The notes under the pieces were generated by a model. It saw nothing but the letters and a program-made list of their open reading frames with translations, did not search any database and had not been told where the DNA came from. The position numbers were made by a program, and so were the translations under genes. A DNA stretch of 64,000 nt from Spirometra erinaceieuropaei (lineage: Eukaryota > Platyhelminthes > Cestoda > Diphyllobothriidea > Diphyllobothriidae), in the NCBI GenBank assembly GCA_902702965.1, contig CACRXP010000397.1, positions 320,699 to 384,698 on the forward strand, in the 5' to 3' direction. This document shows, piece by piece, positions 12,402 to 23,299 of the stretch (position 1 is the stretch's first letter; every line of letters starts with the position of its first letter).

Positions 12402-15400
12402 CTGTAGTGAGAGAATAAGGAGAAAGCGTTATTTTCAGCACGCCTAAGTGTGCAAACTCAGAATGAGTGCCTTTTACGTTACATGTGCAAATATGCATTA
12501 AATTGTAAATTTTAGGGTGAAAACCGCATGTTGTGGACGTGATGATCAATAGACGGTTCCGTATGGTGCCTTTGACTAATTATGCGAAAAATTCCATATT
12601 TAGCGGCCAAATGGCGGACGCTAAGAGCAGTCACACGTCACAAAGAATACCGACTAGCGCTTCGGCGGAGGCCGGAGACCAGCTCCAGCCCATTTCTGGA
12701 AACATGAATGGACTCGGCCCGGTCAGGCACGATGGTCCATCTATAGAAGTGTATGAATTTACCCGTCACCCAGATCGTGTCATAACTGGCTTTCTGGGGG
12801 ATTTTTACACGGCAATTATTAACTCTTTGGTTCTCAGACAGCCTTCGTTGAGGATGCTTGAGGGTGTGGCCAATAATCAAGTTCGTAATCATTTCCAGCA
12901 AAGGGGATTAATAAAGATGATGAGGACATACGTTGTACAGTTGGTGGCCAAGCGGCGGCCGGAGGTGCAAACCAACCGCCGGGTGACGGGGCGGCAGCCG
13001 GCCAAGGCGCACTGCCTGGGAATGGAGGAGCACCTGGAAAGGCGCCTGGTGGGCCAACGGGCGGAACGGCTGGCGGGTATGCGCTGGCCGGTGGGACGTA
13101 GCCCATAGACCATGGTACGGGTGGCACCGGCGGTGGCGGCAATGGTACAGTAAATGCATCACCTTGCTTAACTGATGCTGTAGTTGTTGATAGTGTTAAA
13201 GGCGCCGACGAAGTCGCTGTTTCCTCTTCCTCTTCTTCTGGGGGAGGGACGCCTGGGGGCGGGGGCTGCTTTGCAGGTTGTGCCTTTCCAATCGGTCCCA
13301 ACTGAACCTTCCCGCCTTGGTTCACAACTTCACAAGATAAAAATGCATAGTTGTGATGACTGAAAATTTTTAGACTCGAGTCTAGACCGACACAAGTTTT
13401 TGCCGATACGACTTACCCATGTTGGCGGCTGCGGTCGAATTTGAACCACCTCCGAGGCCGACTCCCAACTCTGCCATTAGTGCGGAGTACTCACTGTCCA
13501 TCTTTGCTCGTTCCATAGGATTGATGCCGAGAGATTCCAAAGTAACTGATGGATCCCTAAGTTTGCAATCAGAGGCGAGGTGGCCGAAGCCTAGAAAAGC
13601 AGCAAATATGTATAAGAACGCATACCAATTTCAAGAGAAGGGGCAAAGACAGCGAGACTTACCTCCACAGAGCGTGCATTGAATCTTATTCGTTGCTATG
13701 TTTTGGGCCTCAGCGAGCGCACGCAACTTAGCCAGCCCCTCGTGTTCACGTAGGGTTCCGTTCAATAAGGCAAGCTCTCGTAACTGTGCCTTACGAAGGT
13801 CGTTTTGGGCTTCCGGAACCTCAATCCCTTGGCGTATAATTTCAGTAATCTTTTTAACGGCTTTTTGGCAAGCCTCAACATTTGCCGCAGAGATAAAGGC
13901 ATGAAGAGGTTCGTCCTCACCGGGCATGGGAAGGCCATCGCGACGGCCTAATTTGCCGTCTTTGACGGAGCCCTTACCACGAATTATAATTTTTGCCCCA
14001 GTCTAAAACAGAAACGGTTAATGTTAAAAAAATTGCTGACGGGGAGTTTCGGAATTATTAACAATACAAGAGATGTCGAGTCCGACGTATAACTTACACA
14101 ATTCTGTATTACGGAGTCGAAAACTTACAGTACTTAATGGAGGCAAGTGCAGAGTCAACGGGATAAAGTACAAAATTTTGTAGGATAGTGGCTTTGAAAA
14201 AATTGTTTTATCTGATGATGGAATAGGATTTCGACAATACACCTACACGTTAACTTTCGGAAAGGAGGGTTGCATTCTCTTGAAGATCTGGTACAAATCA
14301 TGCGTCTTTTTCGATAGGTACACCACAGATTATGGCGGCAGCCTGGACGAATTCTGTTGGTTGAGGGACATCATAACAAACTCAACCGGTTTCCTGCTGA
14401 ATACTCATGGCATTTTCGGTTTGTTGCGGACCCCAGACACCCAAGCGAAGCAGTTCACTAACGAGCCAGTCGCGTGAGCCGCAGGACCTGAAATAAACTC
14501 TTAGTAGGCCTATCTTCCTCTTCACTGGACAAACCGACGCCCATGCCAACCGTCCATGCGATGGTTCCATCCTTAGGAATGGCCTAGTTTGTCTGGCGTA
14601 TCGGTTATTGCGCAAATATCACAAGACAGTATTTAGACACCAAAGGTATCCCATCACCTACGAAGGCCAAGCTACACCGATTTCTGGGACCCGGTCACAC
14701 CAGGCGCAGAGCGGCAATAACGAACGCGACGCCTGACACCGCATTGTGCTCGAAAGATGAGTTAGACCAGTGTGCCATCGACTCGAGTTATCAATGGTTG
14801 CGCCGTCACTAGGGCAGGTCCCCAACCTGTCATAAGCACCCGTAGCTTGGGCGTACACCGCAGCAGCATTAGCATGGCTAGAGGCGTAGTGAGTGCGTCC
14901 CCGCTGCTGCCGACCATCGGCGCATAAGTGAAATTCTGGCCCGATCACTCAGCGACTGGGACAATGGAACGAGAACTTCTAGGGCGGAAAGGGGAACACC
15001 TTTGGCGCTGGGTATGAACACAATCAGGACGGATTAACCGCAGCGTTGTAATTTTCCGACATGAGTTGCTAAGTTACGAGGTGCGTCGAACTGAGGGCGG
15101 GGTCCTTTGCGATGTTATCTTGTCCTAGTCTCTTGCCGATGGTGATGTGACCGACGGACGATGCAAAAGCACACTGTCAACAAGACGCCTAACAAGGCCA
15201 TGAAACCGAAGTATATGGTCTACACAGACAGGGTGCCAACTTCCTCGTTTTCGTCAGGGGGTCAGCTGCTAATCGACTGCGATGGAAGACGACCATTCGT
15301 AGTGTAGGCGGTGTATAACAAGTCGAAGGGCTTAAAATGAGCATAGCCAAGTACAAGTGGGAATTTCAACGAAACCCATTCGAAGCTTGGGGCGAGAAGC

Positions 15401-16712
15401 GCACATCTGCGAATAACTCGGCAAACAAAGTGGAGTAGCGACATCTGTACATAGGAGCGTGAGCTGCGGTCGCAGATAAGCGGCGACAATCGGACGGGTC
15501 GCCACTGTTCACGCTTTTTGAATGGCTAAATCAGAGCTTTGGTAAGCCTACAGAGCGCTTGCAGTCACTGAACGTGCGCGACAAATTGATGTAGACAGGT
15601 CAGTTGATCAATAGTAATTGTATGGGTGGCACACAAACCCCTGTCATTTCGGTGCGACGATGGGCAATCTCAAATAATTATGGCTATAGATAAACAAATC
15701 CACAGTCCTTGGTTTGGTACGGTAACCCACCGGCTGTACCTACGTTGGGCACTTGAAATCTCTAATACAACGGCGAGTTGGTCCAAGACCAGACTGACGT
15801 GCTTTATACACAGAACAATATGCATGACAAAAAAGACGCAGTACTAACCTCTCTCTCCAAGGCTTTAAGCGTGTTCCCTCTGGGTCCGATAAGAAGGCCA
15901 ACGAAATTAATGTGGGGATGATCTTCCTGGGGTATGAAAATCTTGTCCGTTATTTTGTTTGCGAGAGGTCTGTGTAGGGTAAGCATAATCAACTCAAATT
16001 TTACTTGTAGTCTGTCGGGGGCTTATAATCTGGATTCAGCTCCATCATCATTTGAATGTAACTGTGGCGGTCTTCTTCCAGCTGCTTGCGAACGCGATAT
16101 TCACGAGTGTTTAAGCGCTTCCCGTCACCGCTGTATATGGGCTCTGGCGAAGGGGACCTTAAGGAAATGAAACAATGCAAATAACTGCTCTTAGAACAAA
16201 TGGCGTGCAACTTTTGGGCGTTCCGTACCTTAGCCTCCTCATGGGAGCAATCTACCAGCCCATCGTCTTTAACTGTTCAATGTACTAAAATAGGATTAAG
16301 TGAGGTTTTAAGAACATAATGGCTGACGAACCGTCTTAATTTCCCGACTACTTTTACAACCTAAATTCGAAACCTAGTAAGCATTAAGGGCAAAGAGTAA
16401 GCACTAATAATCATTTAAACGCAAAAGGGAGAAGCATACCGATCGTCTGGGTTTTGAGGGATGCCTAAATCACCGGACTTCAGTCGGCGGGATATATCCT
16501 CGATCTGAAGCTGAACTACACCGACACATAAAAAATAATAATGTATTACGTATATACATCTTCTCCTGTTGGGGAGTCAGATTAGGTGGCAATTGAGTAG
16601 GCATTCCGGGAACATATGTCTTGTCGGTTTCCAATGTCGACCAGCGACTTCGTCGTTTTCGTGGCTTCACAATAGCCCAGTCATTAGAATTGCTAGAACC
16701 TTTGTCTATCAT
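12295..16712 (-). CDS. SF1: Splicing factor 1 (branch point-binding protein), eight exons
   Basis: SF1 binds the intron branch point in the nucleus and works with U2AF in early spliceosome assembly. Eight minus-strand exons join without a break: 16712-16550, 16515-16440, 16157-16005, 15969-15849, 14002-13663, 13590-13417, 13327-12932 and 12401-12295. Their summed length, 1530 nt, is divisible by three (509 aa plus TGA). In order the protein has RKRRSRW (U2AF-binding ULM), SPSPEPIY, a KH domain with GLLIGPRGNTL, a QUA2 helix (NDLRKAQLRELALLNGTLRE), one CCHC zinc knuckle and a proline-rich tail. The ATG at 16712 has an in-frame TAA nine bases upstream. An upstream exon spliced into 16710-16690 cannot be excluded. 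Family assignment is firm; the exact 5' end is inferred. Confidence 0.93.
12932..13327 (-). CDS. SF1: SF1 exon 7 (proline-rich domain)
   Basis: Acceptor ttgtgaag|TTGTG, donor GTACAAC|GTATGT. Encodes a long run of P, G and A (PLPPPPVPPVPW, SAPWPAAAPSPGGW) with an acidic patch of six glutamates. Low-complexity tails like this are normal for SF1. The acceptor lacks a strong pyrimidine tract but is the only one that keeps the frame. Confidence 0.85.
13417..13590 (-). CDS. SF1: SF1 exon 6 (zinc knuckle completed)
   Basis: Acceptor tttctag|GCTTCG, donor CATGG|GTAAGT. Supplies GFGHLASDC, so the joined knuckle is C-x2-C-x4-H-x4-C. Then come MERAKMDSEYSALMAELG, the conserved SF1 helix after the knuckle, and a glycine/alanine linker. 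Confidence 0.93.
13663..14002 (-). CDS. SF1: SF1 exon 5 (KH end, QUA2, first zinc-knuckle cysteines)
   Basis: Acceptor ttttag|ACTGGG, donor GGAG|GTAAGT. Starts TGAKIIIRGKGSVKDGK, continues GEDEPLHAFISAA and the QUA2 block, and stops inside the zinc knuckle after CTLCG. Exon phase matches its neighbours exactly. Confidence 0.95.
14003..15848 (-). other. SF1 intron 4 (1846 bp)
   Basis: The only long intron of the gene, inside the KH domain. Donor GTTAGT and acceptor ttttag. The intron carries several short open frames but no retroelement domain that I can name. Confidence 0.75.
15849..15969 (-). CDS. SF1: SF1 exon 4 (KH domain, GxxG loop)
   Basis: Acceptor acacag|ACCTCT, donor GAGAG|GTTAGT. 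Encodes KIFIPQEDHPHINFVGLLIG and PRGNTLKALERE. GPRG is the RNA-contacting GxxG loop of the KH fold. Confidence 0.95.
16005..16157 (-). CDS. SF1: SF1 exon 3 (SPSP motif)
   Basis: Acceptor cttaag|GTCCCC, donor CTACAA|GTAAAA. Encodes SPSPEPIYSGDGKRLNTRE and the helix ending NPDYKPPTDYK. The tandem SPSP serines are the known phosphorylation site of SF1 in animals. Confidence 0.92.
16440..16515 (-). CDS. SF1: SF1 exon 2
   Basis: Acceptor gtgtag|TTCAGC and donor GATCG|GTATGC. Encodes QLQIEDISRRLKSGDLGIP, a near match to the conserved QIEDLTRKLRTGDLGIP segment of SF1 before the SPSP motif. Confidence 0.9.
16550..16712 (-). CDS. SF1: SF1 exon 1 (ULM)
   Basis: Encodes KPRKRRSRW, the basic-plus-tryptophan motif bound by the U2AF large subunit, then YVPGMPTQLPPNLTPQQEK, matching the conserved helix-hairpin region. 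The donor is c|GTAATA, phase 1. The start ATG is a choice; the true upstream border may be a splice acceptor. Confidence 0.8.
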
Positions 16713-16849
16713 ACATTTTTAGGAAAGAAAGGGTATACGTACCACTCTCAGGTCCGCATAAATAAGCCCTCTTGCTCATCTCGGCTCAGACAGCAACCTG
16801 CTACGACGCCAAAACTGAAACTGCTGCTGGCTAAAACAACATAAGTAGG

Positions 16850-18530
16850 TAGTTTAACCGTCAGATTTTCAACGTTGCTCAAGAGTCTCAAGATACATTA
16901 GTCACGAAGTTTGCCTCATTGACACAATAAAGAGAAGAGCTTCTTTAAGAAAATTCTTTGTGTCTGAAAACACAGTAAAACGTCGCGTCCAGGGACAACA
17001 ACGATATGAAAACTGCAATTATGCGGAAGACGAAGGAAGCGGAAAAAATCACAATAAAACAAGTACTAAGATAAAAAGAAATATGAGACGCTTGCAAAGA
17101 GTTTTAAAAGAGCCGTAAGCCCGAAGTGACCGGTGAACGTAAACAGTCGGTCTCTGATCTCAGTTTTGCCCAATGTTATATTTTTCTAAACGAAATTACC
17201 AAGAAATGTACAGACTACAACTACAGCCTCAAGTGGCCTATTTACCCTTTGGCCAGTCATTTAATAGGTGACTTCGACCTTGCTATTGCTGTCAGTGGAG
17301 GTTTTGAAATCTTTAAAGTTGACGGTTGAGCCGGACTTAAAAAGCAAAGTCAGGCCGACATTTCTACTCTCCTTATTCTGTTGTACTTTTCAGTCACTCA
17401 ACGCCAAAATATGTCTGTTAAGAGTAGTTAGATCGAATCTTGGCACTGGTAGACATTCAGCAGGCTGGTGAGCCATGCTGACTAGCGCTAAGTTCCTTGA
17501 ACCTCACTGTCACGCCATTCTTCTTATTGGCCTTGGGTTCTGTTTTCCTGAGTCTGATAAAACTTCATTCTCTCACTTTCTATCTCATTTTCTTCGGATG
17601 CAGGGAAAACAGATTAAGGTAGTTTTTCAGATGTTGACGTAGACGCTGCCAAGATTCTGGCGACAAGTTCGCACATTTGCAAACGCAGGTATTGGACTTT
17701 GTATAGTGCCATTGCCACCTGCCTGAGAGTGCAATCACGTTCTTCTTCAACTAACCGCCAGCCAAAACTCCGTGCTTCAAACTCTTTGATGCCAGTTTAT
17801 CATGTATTTATTTGTGTGGGCATCGTAGCTGTCCACTTTCAACTATTTTTTATTGAAGTGTACTCTCGCGAATGTTCTCTGACACGGTTCTGACACAAAT
17901 ATATATGAACAGAGCAGGATATGTGAGTCCGAACTTCCAGCTCTCAATGATGAATGTATCCTTCTTTATCTTTTATCTGATTTTTCTAGCTCGTCAACAC
18001 AAGAATGGAAAGGGCAGGGGAAAACATACAGCTTTCTTACTCCCAGTTGCACATCGACCAAGTATACGTTTGAATATATGCAGGGGTGTACCATCCGGTA
18101 GCTCAGGGCAGTTGGCATCCTCGTCGAGCTGCGTCTACAAACAAAAACGAAGGCCATATTCCATAATCACGAATATGCATTCAGAAGCCGACAGTTTCTT
18201 TGCAATAGGTAAAAGAGTTTCATCGAGATTTCATAAGTTGTTAAAAACAGATTCCTGGATATTTAGTTCGCCAGAAATGATCGGAAGGGAGAGTAGCTGT
18301 TCTTTGGAAATGCTTTGCCACGCACATGCTAAATGACGGAATCACCATCACACAAACCAAACACATGTCAATACTTTTGTCAGACTCCCTGCCTGATCAT
18401 GACTAGCCAGTGTGGACTGAAGGTGCCCAAATGGGTGATAGCGGAGAGAACGATTGGCTGCCGATACGGCCTCAGATTGCTGGACCACATCGGTCACGCT
18501 TTTGAAGGACAATAAAAGTACATTCGCTAG
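16850..18530. other. SF1 upstream flank; nothing recognised
   Basis: AT-rich DNA upstream of the first SF1 coding exon. It should hold the SF1 promoter and 5' untranslated exon if the model is complete, but I see no diagnostic core element. A 154-codon plus-strand frame (17872-18336) has no recognisable domain. Confidence 0.4.
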
Positions 18531-18540
18531 CTTTTAATTA

Positions 18541-18775
18541 TCGTCGAATGAAGAAAGAAAAGTGGGTTGTCCGACCACGGAACTCGCCACCAAGTGAGAT
18601 CCTGACGGCCGACAAAATTTCCATGTTTAAAAGAAAACTTCCTCGTTTGATTTTAGACAGAAACCGGCTTTTCCAACATGACTACTCACAGCCAGCTCTG
18701 TAAAATGCTTTGTCACACACAATCTTTCCGTATTGACTAATGGTGAACAGATGCGCATTACGATTGCACTGTGAT
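18541..18775 (+). mobile_element. CR1-type LINE 3' tail fragment
   Basis: This matches the 3' end of the CR1 copy at 22920-23170 almost base for base in long runs, for example CATGTTTAAAAGAAAACTTC and GTAAAATGCTTTGTCACACA against the partner. It encodes the same C-terminal block (ADKISMFKRKL). It is a detached 3' end of the same subfamily, not part of the minus-strand CR1 beside it. Confidence 0.8.
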
Positions 18776-18898
18776 TCGATCATGTTGCGAATGTCTGTTA
18801 CAACGCCGTTTGACCGCATGGAGTACCTCACGGTGTTTTTAGCAGCCTTGGTGCACTGCTGTTTTCATGCTGCTGTGTATCCAAACTCCGAGATCCTT

Positions 18899-19195
18899 TT
18901 ACAACGATTCTGCGGGAAGAACAACATCTTTCAGGTGATATGCCCTCGTGCTATCATTTAACTGACAGTTAATTGGACGCACATGAATGGCGGCACACTT
19001 CTGCACATTAAAAACTAGATGCCATTTCTCGGACCACGTTCTCAGTCGGTGCAGATTATTTTGAATGAGCTTTCTGGTCGTTCGGACTCTCACATTATTT
19101 TTCGCATCTTCAGGAGTTTGCCGGATTTTTCGCACGTCGTTTGGACTCTGCAACTCCTTCCAGATATCCCAGAGGTCTGCAGACGGGCTGCTTCG
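18899..19195 (-). mobile_element. CR1-type LINE RT fragment
   Basis: Reads on the minus strand NNLHRLRTWSEKWHLVFNVQ then KCAAIHVRP, the segment after the FADD motif in CR1/Jockey-type reverse transcriptases. Its high-coordinate end abuts the Ty3/gypsy fragment at about 19200, so it was either interrupted by or joined to that element. Confidence 0.75.
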
Positions 19196-19199
19196 CGAC

Positions 19200-21280
19200 A
19201 TATAATTTGTATACGCCTATACTGACGACTTGTTGGTAGTTACCTCCATTGCCTAAGAACACATGGAGCATCTTACGAAGATGTTTGACCGCCTACAACA
19301 ATTTATCCTTGTTCTCGACCCGTCCAAATGCGTCCCCGGTGGGCCCTCCATCTAATTTCTCGGACCTCTGGCTGACTCTAACTGCATTCATCCTCTTTCA
19401 TCAAAGGTTGCTGTCCTATGTGACTTTGCACCCCCTCTTTCATGCACCAGCTGCAGCGATTTATGGGCATGGTGAATTTCCACCACCCTATCCCTCCGCA
19501 TGGTGTCGATACCTTCCTGCTGCTCACGAGCCTCCCCTCAGATTCATAAGGTTTGTTCGAGCTGTCTGCAGAGGCCCTCACTGCTTTTGTTAAGGCGAAG
19601 GCTGCCTGGCTGAGGCGACCCTCCTGACGAAGTTTCCTCCCGATGCTCCCATCCCCCATATGGGTGACACCCTCAATGTTACAGTAGGCGCGGTTCTTCA
19701 ACAGCACCCTGCAGGTCACACCCAGCACTTAACTTTCTTCTTCAGAACGTTGTCACCTCCCGAGACGCGCTATAGCACATTTGGACGGGAGCTCCTTGCT
19801 GTCTTCGTCGTCATAAAACACTTCCGTCACTTCCTTGTGGACAGGGACTTTATGGTGTTCAAGGATCAGAGACCCTTTCCTCCGCTCTCGAGTTCACTTC
19901 TGAGAAACTAAAATGCCGGGAAATCAGACAACTGGACTATATCTCACAGTTTACCTAAGATATCCGCCACATAAACGGGTCAGGCAATGATGTGGCTGAC
20001 GCACTGTCCAGGTTCTCTATCGCAGAACAACACCGCGCTTGTTCCCCATGTGAAGAGGACGTCTTCGGACTCCAACTCTAGGAGCTGCAACTGACTACTG
20101 GCAAGAGCATCATTCTCTCCACCGCCTCCACCGTCTCCTTGTGCAACCATCCCTCCACCGCAAGGTTTCCTCCTCTTTTGCACAACCTTTCTCAGCCTGG
20201 GAGCTGGGCAACCGACAAGCTGGTTTCCGACCATTTCTTCTGGCCTGGAATGTACCAAGACCTAGAAACATGGACATGGGAATGTCCCAGCTGACGGAGA
20301 AGTAAGGTTCACCGGCACAAGGCTCCCATCGCATCTTCCCCACGGTCCAGTCACATACACCTGGACATTGCGGGCCCTCTGGCCCCGCCCACTGACTGTT
20401 CTTGTCTCCTCACCTTGAGTGGATCGATTCACCTGGTGACCGAAAGTCATCCCTCTGCCCGATGTTACTGCTCCAACAGTCACCAAGTCTTTCATAGGTC
20501 GTTGGATTGCCATTTTCAGTTCTTCCTTCACAAATGCGACTTATCGCATTGCCAGTTTGGATTTATCCTATTCAATGTCTTTCCCTCCTTTTTGGGCTGT
20601 ACACACATCCGCAATACACTCTATCATACCGCAGCCAATGGGATGGCCATACGGTTTCATCGCCCTTTGAAGACCTCCTTAAGCGTCGCAGACGATGCGG
20701 AGAACTGGATGGACAATCTCTCGCGGGTATTGTTAGACATCCGCTCCTCTCTCAAGTCGGACCTTGACTGCTCCGCCGCTGAGCACGCGTTTGGTGCCAT
20801 CGTCCGACTTCCTGGTAAAATGATTTCGCCAACCCCGCGAAGTGCGATCGAGGATCCCAACAGCCTCCTGCACCGTCTCCGGCAATTCGTGCGGACGCGC
20901 TCCCCCGATCCGTTTTGGCCATCCGTCTCCGAGTTTTACCTCGAGAAAGACTTGACAACATTCTCTCACATTCTTCGATGCGATCGAGTCTTCCGGCCAG
21001 TGGAACCACCCTACGGCGGTCTCTTTCAGGTTGCCTCTCGTGGAGCGAACACCTTCCGCATCAAACGCGGAATCCGCGAGGAGGTCGTGAGCTTCGACGG
21101 TCTCAAAGCCGTTGTCCCGGGCACTCCTCCAAATGCGTCCTGTGCTTTCCTGCCGTTTAATCCGCCTTCCCGACCATTTATCCTTCCGTTCCATATACTT
21201 GCTCTTCCCTCGTGTCCGCTACTCCCAACTGTGACTACTCCCTCACCAACCCCCAACGCTTGATCCGCATGGCATGCACA
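19200..21280 (+). mobile_element. Ty3/gypsy retrotransposon pol fragment (RT, RNase H, integrase), decayed
   Basis: The order of domains is clear across several frames. RT has YTDD at 19218-19229, then KMFDRLQQF and LDPSKCV. The RNase H/connection region has PPETRYSTFGRELLAVFVVI and KHFRHFL, then IRQLDYISQFT. The integrase zinc-binding and core remnants follow (KLVSDHFFWPGMYQDLETW, HIHLDIAGPL). The C-terminal integrase part reads on open from 20415 to 21263 (SSLKSDLDCSAAEHAFGA, PPYGGLFQV). Many frameshifts and stops make it inactive. I see neither LTR, and the 5' half of pol and all of gag are absent. Confidence 0.88.
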
Positions 21281-21779
21281 CTCATCCCTTGTACCACCTG
21301 TATATATCGGCCTAGTGAGCGCCATGTTCATTCTTCTAACCGTTTGGTTACTCATGTATTTAGACATGAAAATTTCTTTCGGTGTCGCCACTCACCGCCT
21401 TCACTCTAGCAGAAAATACTGTGGCGGTCTGCGTCTCCTAATTCTCTACTGCATTCTCTCCTTTTGTCCGTCTCACGCTCCCCGTCGACTCGCTGCTGGG
21501 ACTGTGCGAGGTTTGTCATTAGCTTCGGGAGAGCTCAAAGTAAATCAACGCTACCCCTTCTTTGATCGGTTGGCGAGTCGAAACTAAGACAGAGCAAAGG
21601 CGCACACACGTGCTGTGGTCTAAAAAACTTCAACAGCGGATACAGACAACACAGTCGCCTTAAGAAGAAGCTTGCGATAACTGTTTACAGAGTCTATTGT
21701 ACGCTGTTACACGTTAGTAGATGTTGTCGAGCCCGATCCCTTATCCCTGACTTCTTATATGGGAGTGTTTGTGTTGTTA

Positions 21780-23170
21780 ACCATGTTACTATCAACAGGT
21801 TTTTTATCAACATGCATAAGGGGCTGAAGGTGCAAAGATATTAAATTTGCCTTTTCCTGAAAAAGACGAAATATTGTGTGATGCCTAACATGGCTTTCGC
21901 TCAGAACGATCCTGCTTAACGAGTGTTATATACCCGCACGAGAAATGGACAAGGGCTACCAATAAGGGTTATCCAGTAGATGTCTTGTTTTTGACTTAAA
22001 AAAGCCTTTGATAGTGTCGCACACAGGCTTCTTTTACGGAGGATATCCGATGTAGGAATTCAAGGAGAATGTTTAAATAGATCAAGAGTTTTCTGTCCTC
22101 CATAGTACAAAGTCGTCGGTGGTAACTCTACCTCGGAATAGGCAAAGGTTGAAAGTGGTGTCCCACGGAGTTCTGTCTTAGGCCCAGTACTCTGCCAGAT
22201 TTATGTTAATGACTGAATCAGTAAACTAGATTGTGAGACGCTCATGTTCACGGACGACATGAAATTTTAGAATGAAGTCAAATGCAATGATGACGCAGAG
22301 AAGTTGCAGTCGAACATCGACAAAATGTGTGCTTGGTCAAACAAATGGCTTTTGAAGCCTAATGTGCCAGAATGCGTGGTCTTGCACCGAAACACCGGCC
22401 AAAGTGCCTCTATCAGACACCAGTACCATATTAACCGGATGGCGTTAGAAAGTGTAGAAAGATACAGGGGTTTGGGTGTATGGACGGCCACAAATCTATT
22501 GCCATTGCAGGAAGCTGTCCAGAAGGCAAGAAGGACTTTACACTGGATCGGACTTGTATTTAATATATTCCCTCCCGAACTCTTCGAAAGACTTTTTGTC
22601 GTTTTCGTAAAACCCCATGTGGAGTTGGAATGCCATCAGTTTCACCATGAATGACGAACGATACTGACTTACTTGAACAGGTTCAACGCAGAGCGACGAG
22701 GATGGTCGCTGGTTTTAGGATTTATCTTGCCAGGGCAGGCTGAATGTGTTTGGTCTATTCCCTCTCTCTTGCAGGCAGCTAAACTGCAGTCTACCCTGGG
22801 CATTCCGGATTGTCCGTGGTCAAGTTTGCTCGCTAAGAACAGAAAACTTTTTTGAGTTTGTCAGTGCAGACCAAGTACGCGGTCATCCTTGCAAAATAAA
22901 GAGTGAACGCACGCGGCTAGACCGTAGAAAGTTTTCCTTCAGCCAGCGGGTTTTCCGACCATGGAGCTCGTTTCTAAGTGAGATTGAGACGGCCGACAAA
23001 ATTGTCATGTTTAAAAGAAAACTTAATCGCTTTCATTTTCGACAGAAACCGGCTTTTACAACAGGACTACTCACAGTCAGCTCTGTAAAACACTTTGTCA
23101 CACACAATCTTTCCGTAATAACTGATGGTGAACAGATGCGCCTCCTTCGCACTACGATCGCACTGTGATC
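21780..23170 (+). mobile_element. CR1-type LINE, 3' two thirds of RT, decayed
   Basis: Starting near KKAFDSVAHRLLLRRI (about 21998) the RT can be followed through VESGVPRSSVLGPVL, FTDDMKF (catalytic FADD now FTDD) and NIDKMCAWSNKWLLKPN. It continues past a frameshift near 22655 to the C-terminal FSQRVFRPWSSF and FKRKLNRF before a stop at 23166. The tail is shared with the fragment at 18541-18775. Several stops and shifts make it dead. Confidence 0.85.
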
Positions 23171-23299
23171 CTCCACATTGCCGATGTCTGCAACTTTTTG
23201 AGTTTAAATCTGCGAAAGCATTGTGCATAAAATAGTTCATCAAGGGCTCTGCCCCAACACTTTAAACACGCACATACACGGCATTTCAACCGTCATTTC

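Noticed and set aside
12533..13108. 191-codon plus-strand open frame
   Set aside because: Antisense to the SF1 proline-rich exon. Such exons leave the opposite strand open.
19200..21280. Intact Ty3/gypsy element or an integrated virus
   Set aside because: No LTRs, gag or envelope-like frame was seen, and pol is cut by many stops. It is an old retrotransposon fragment.
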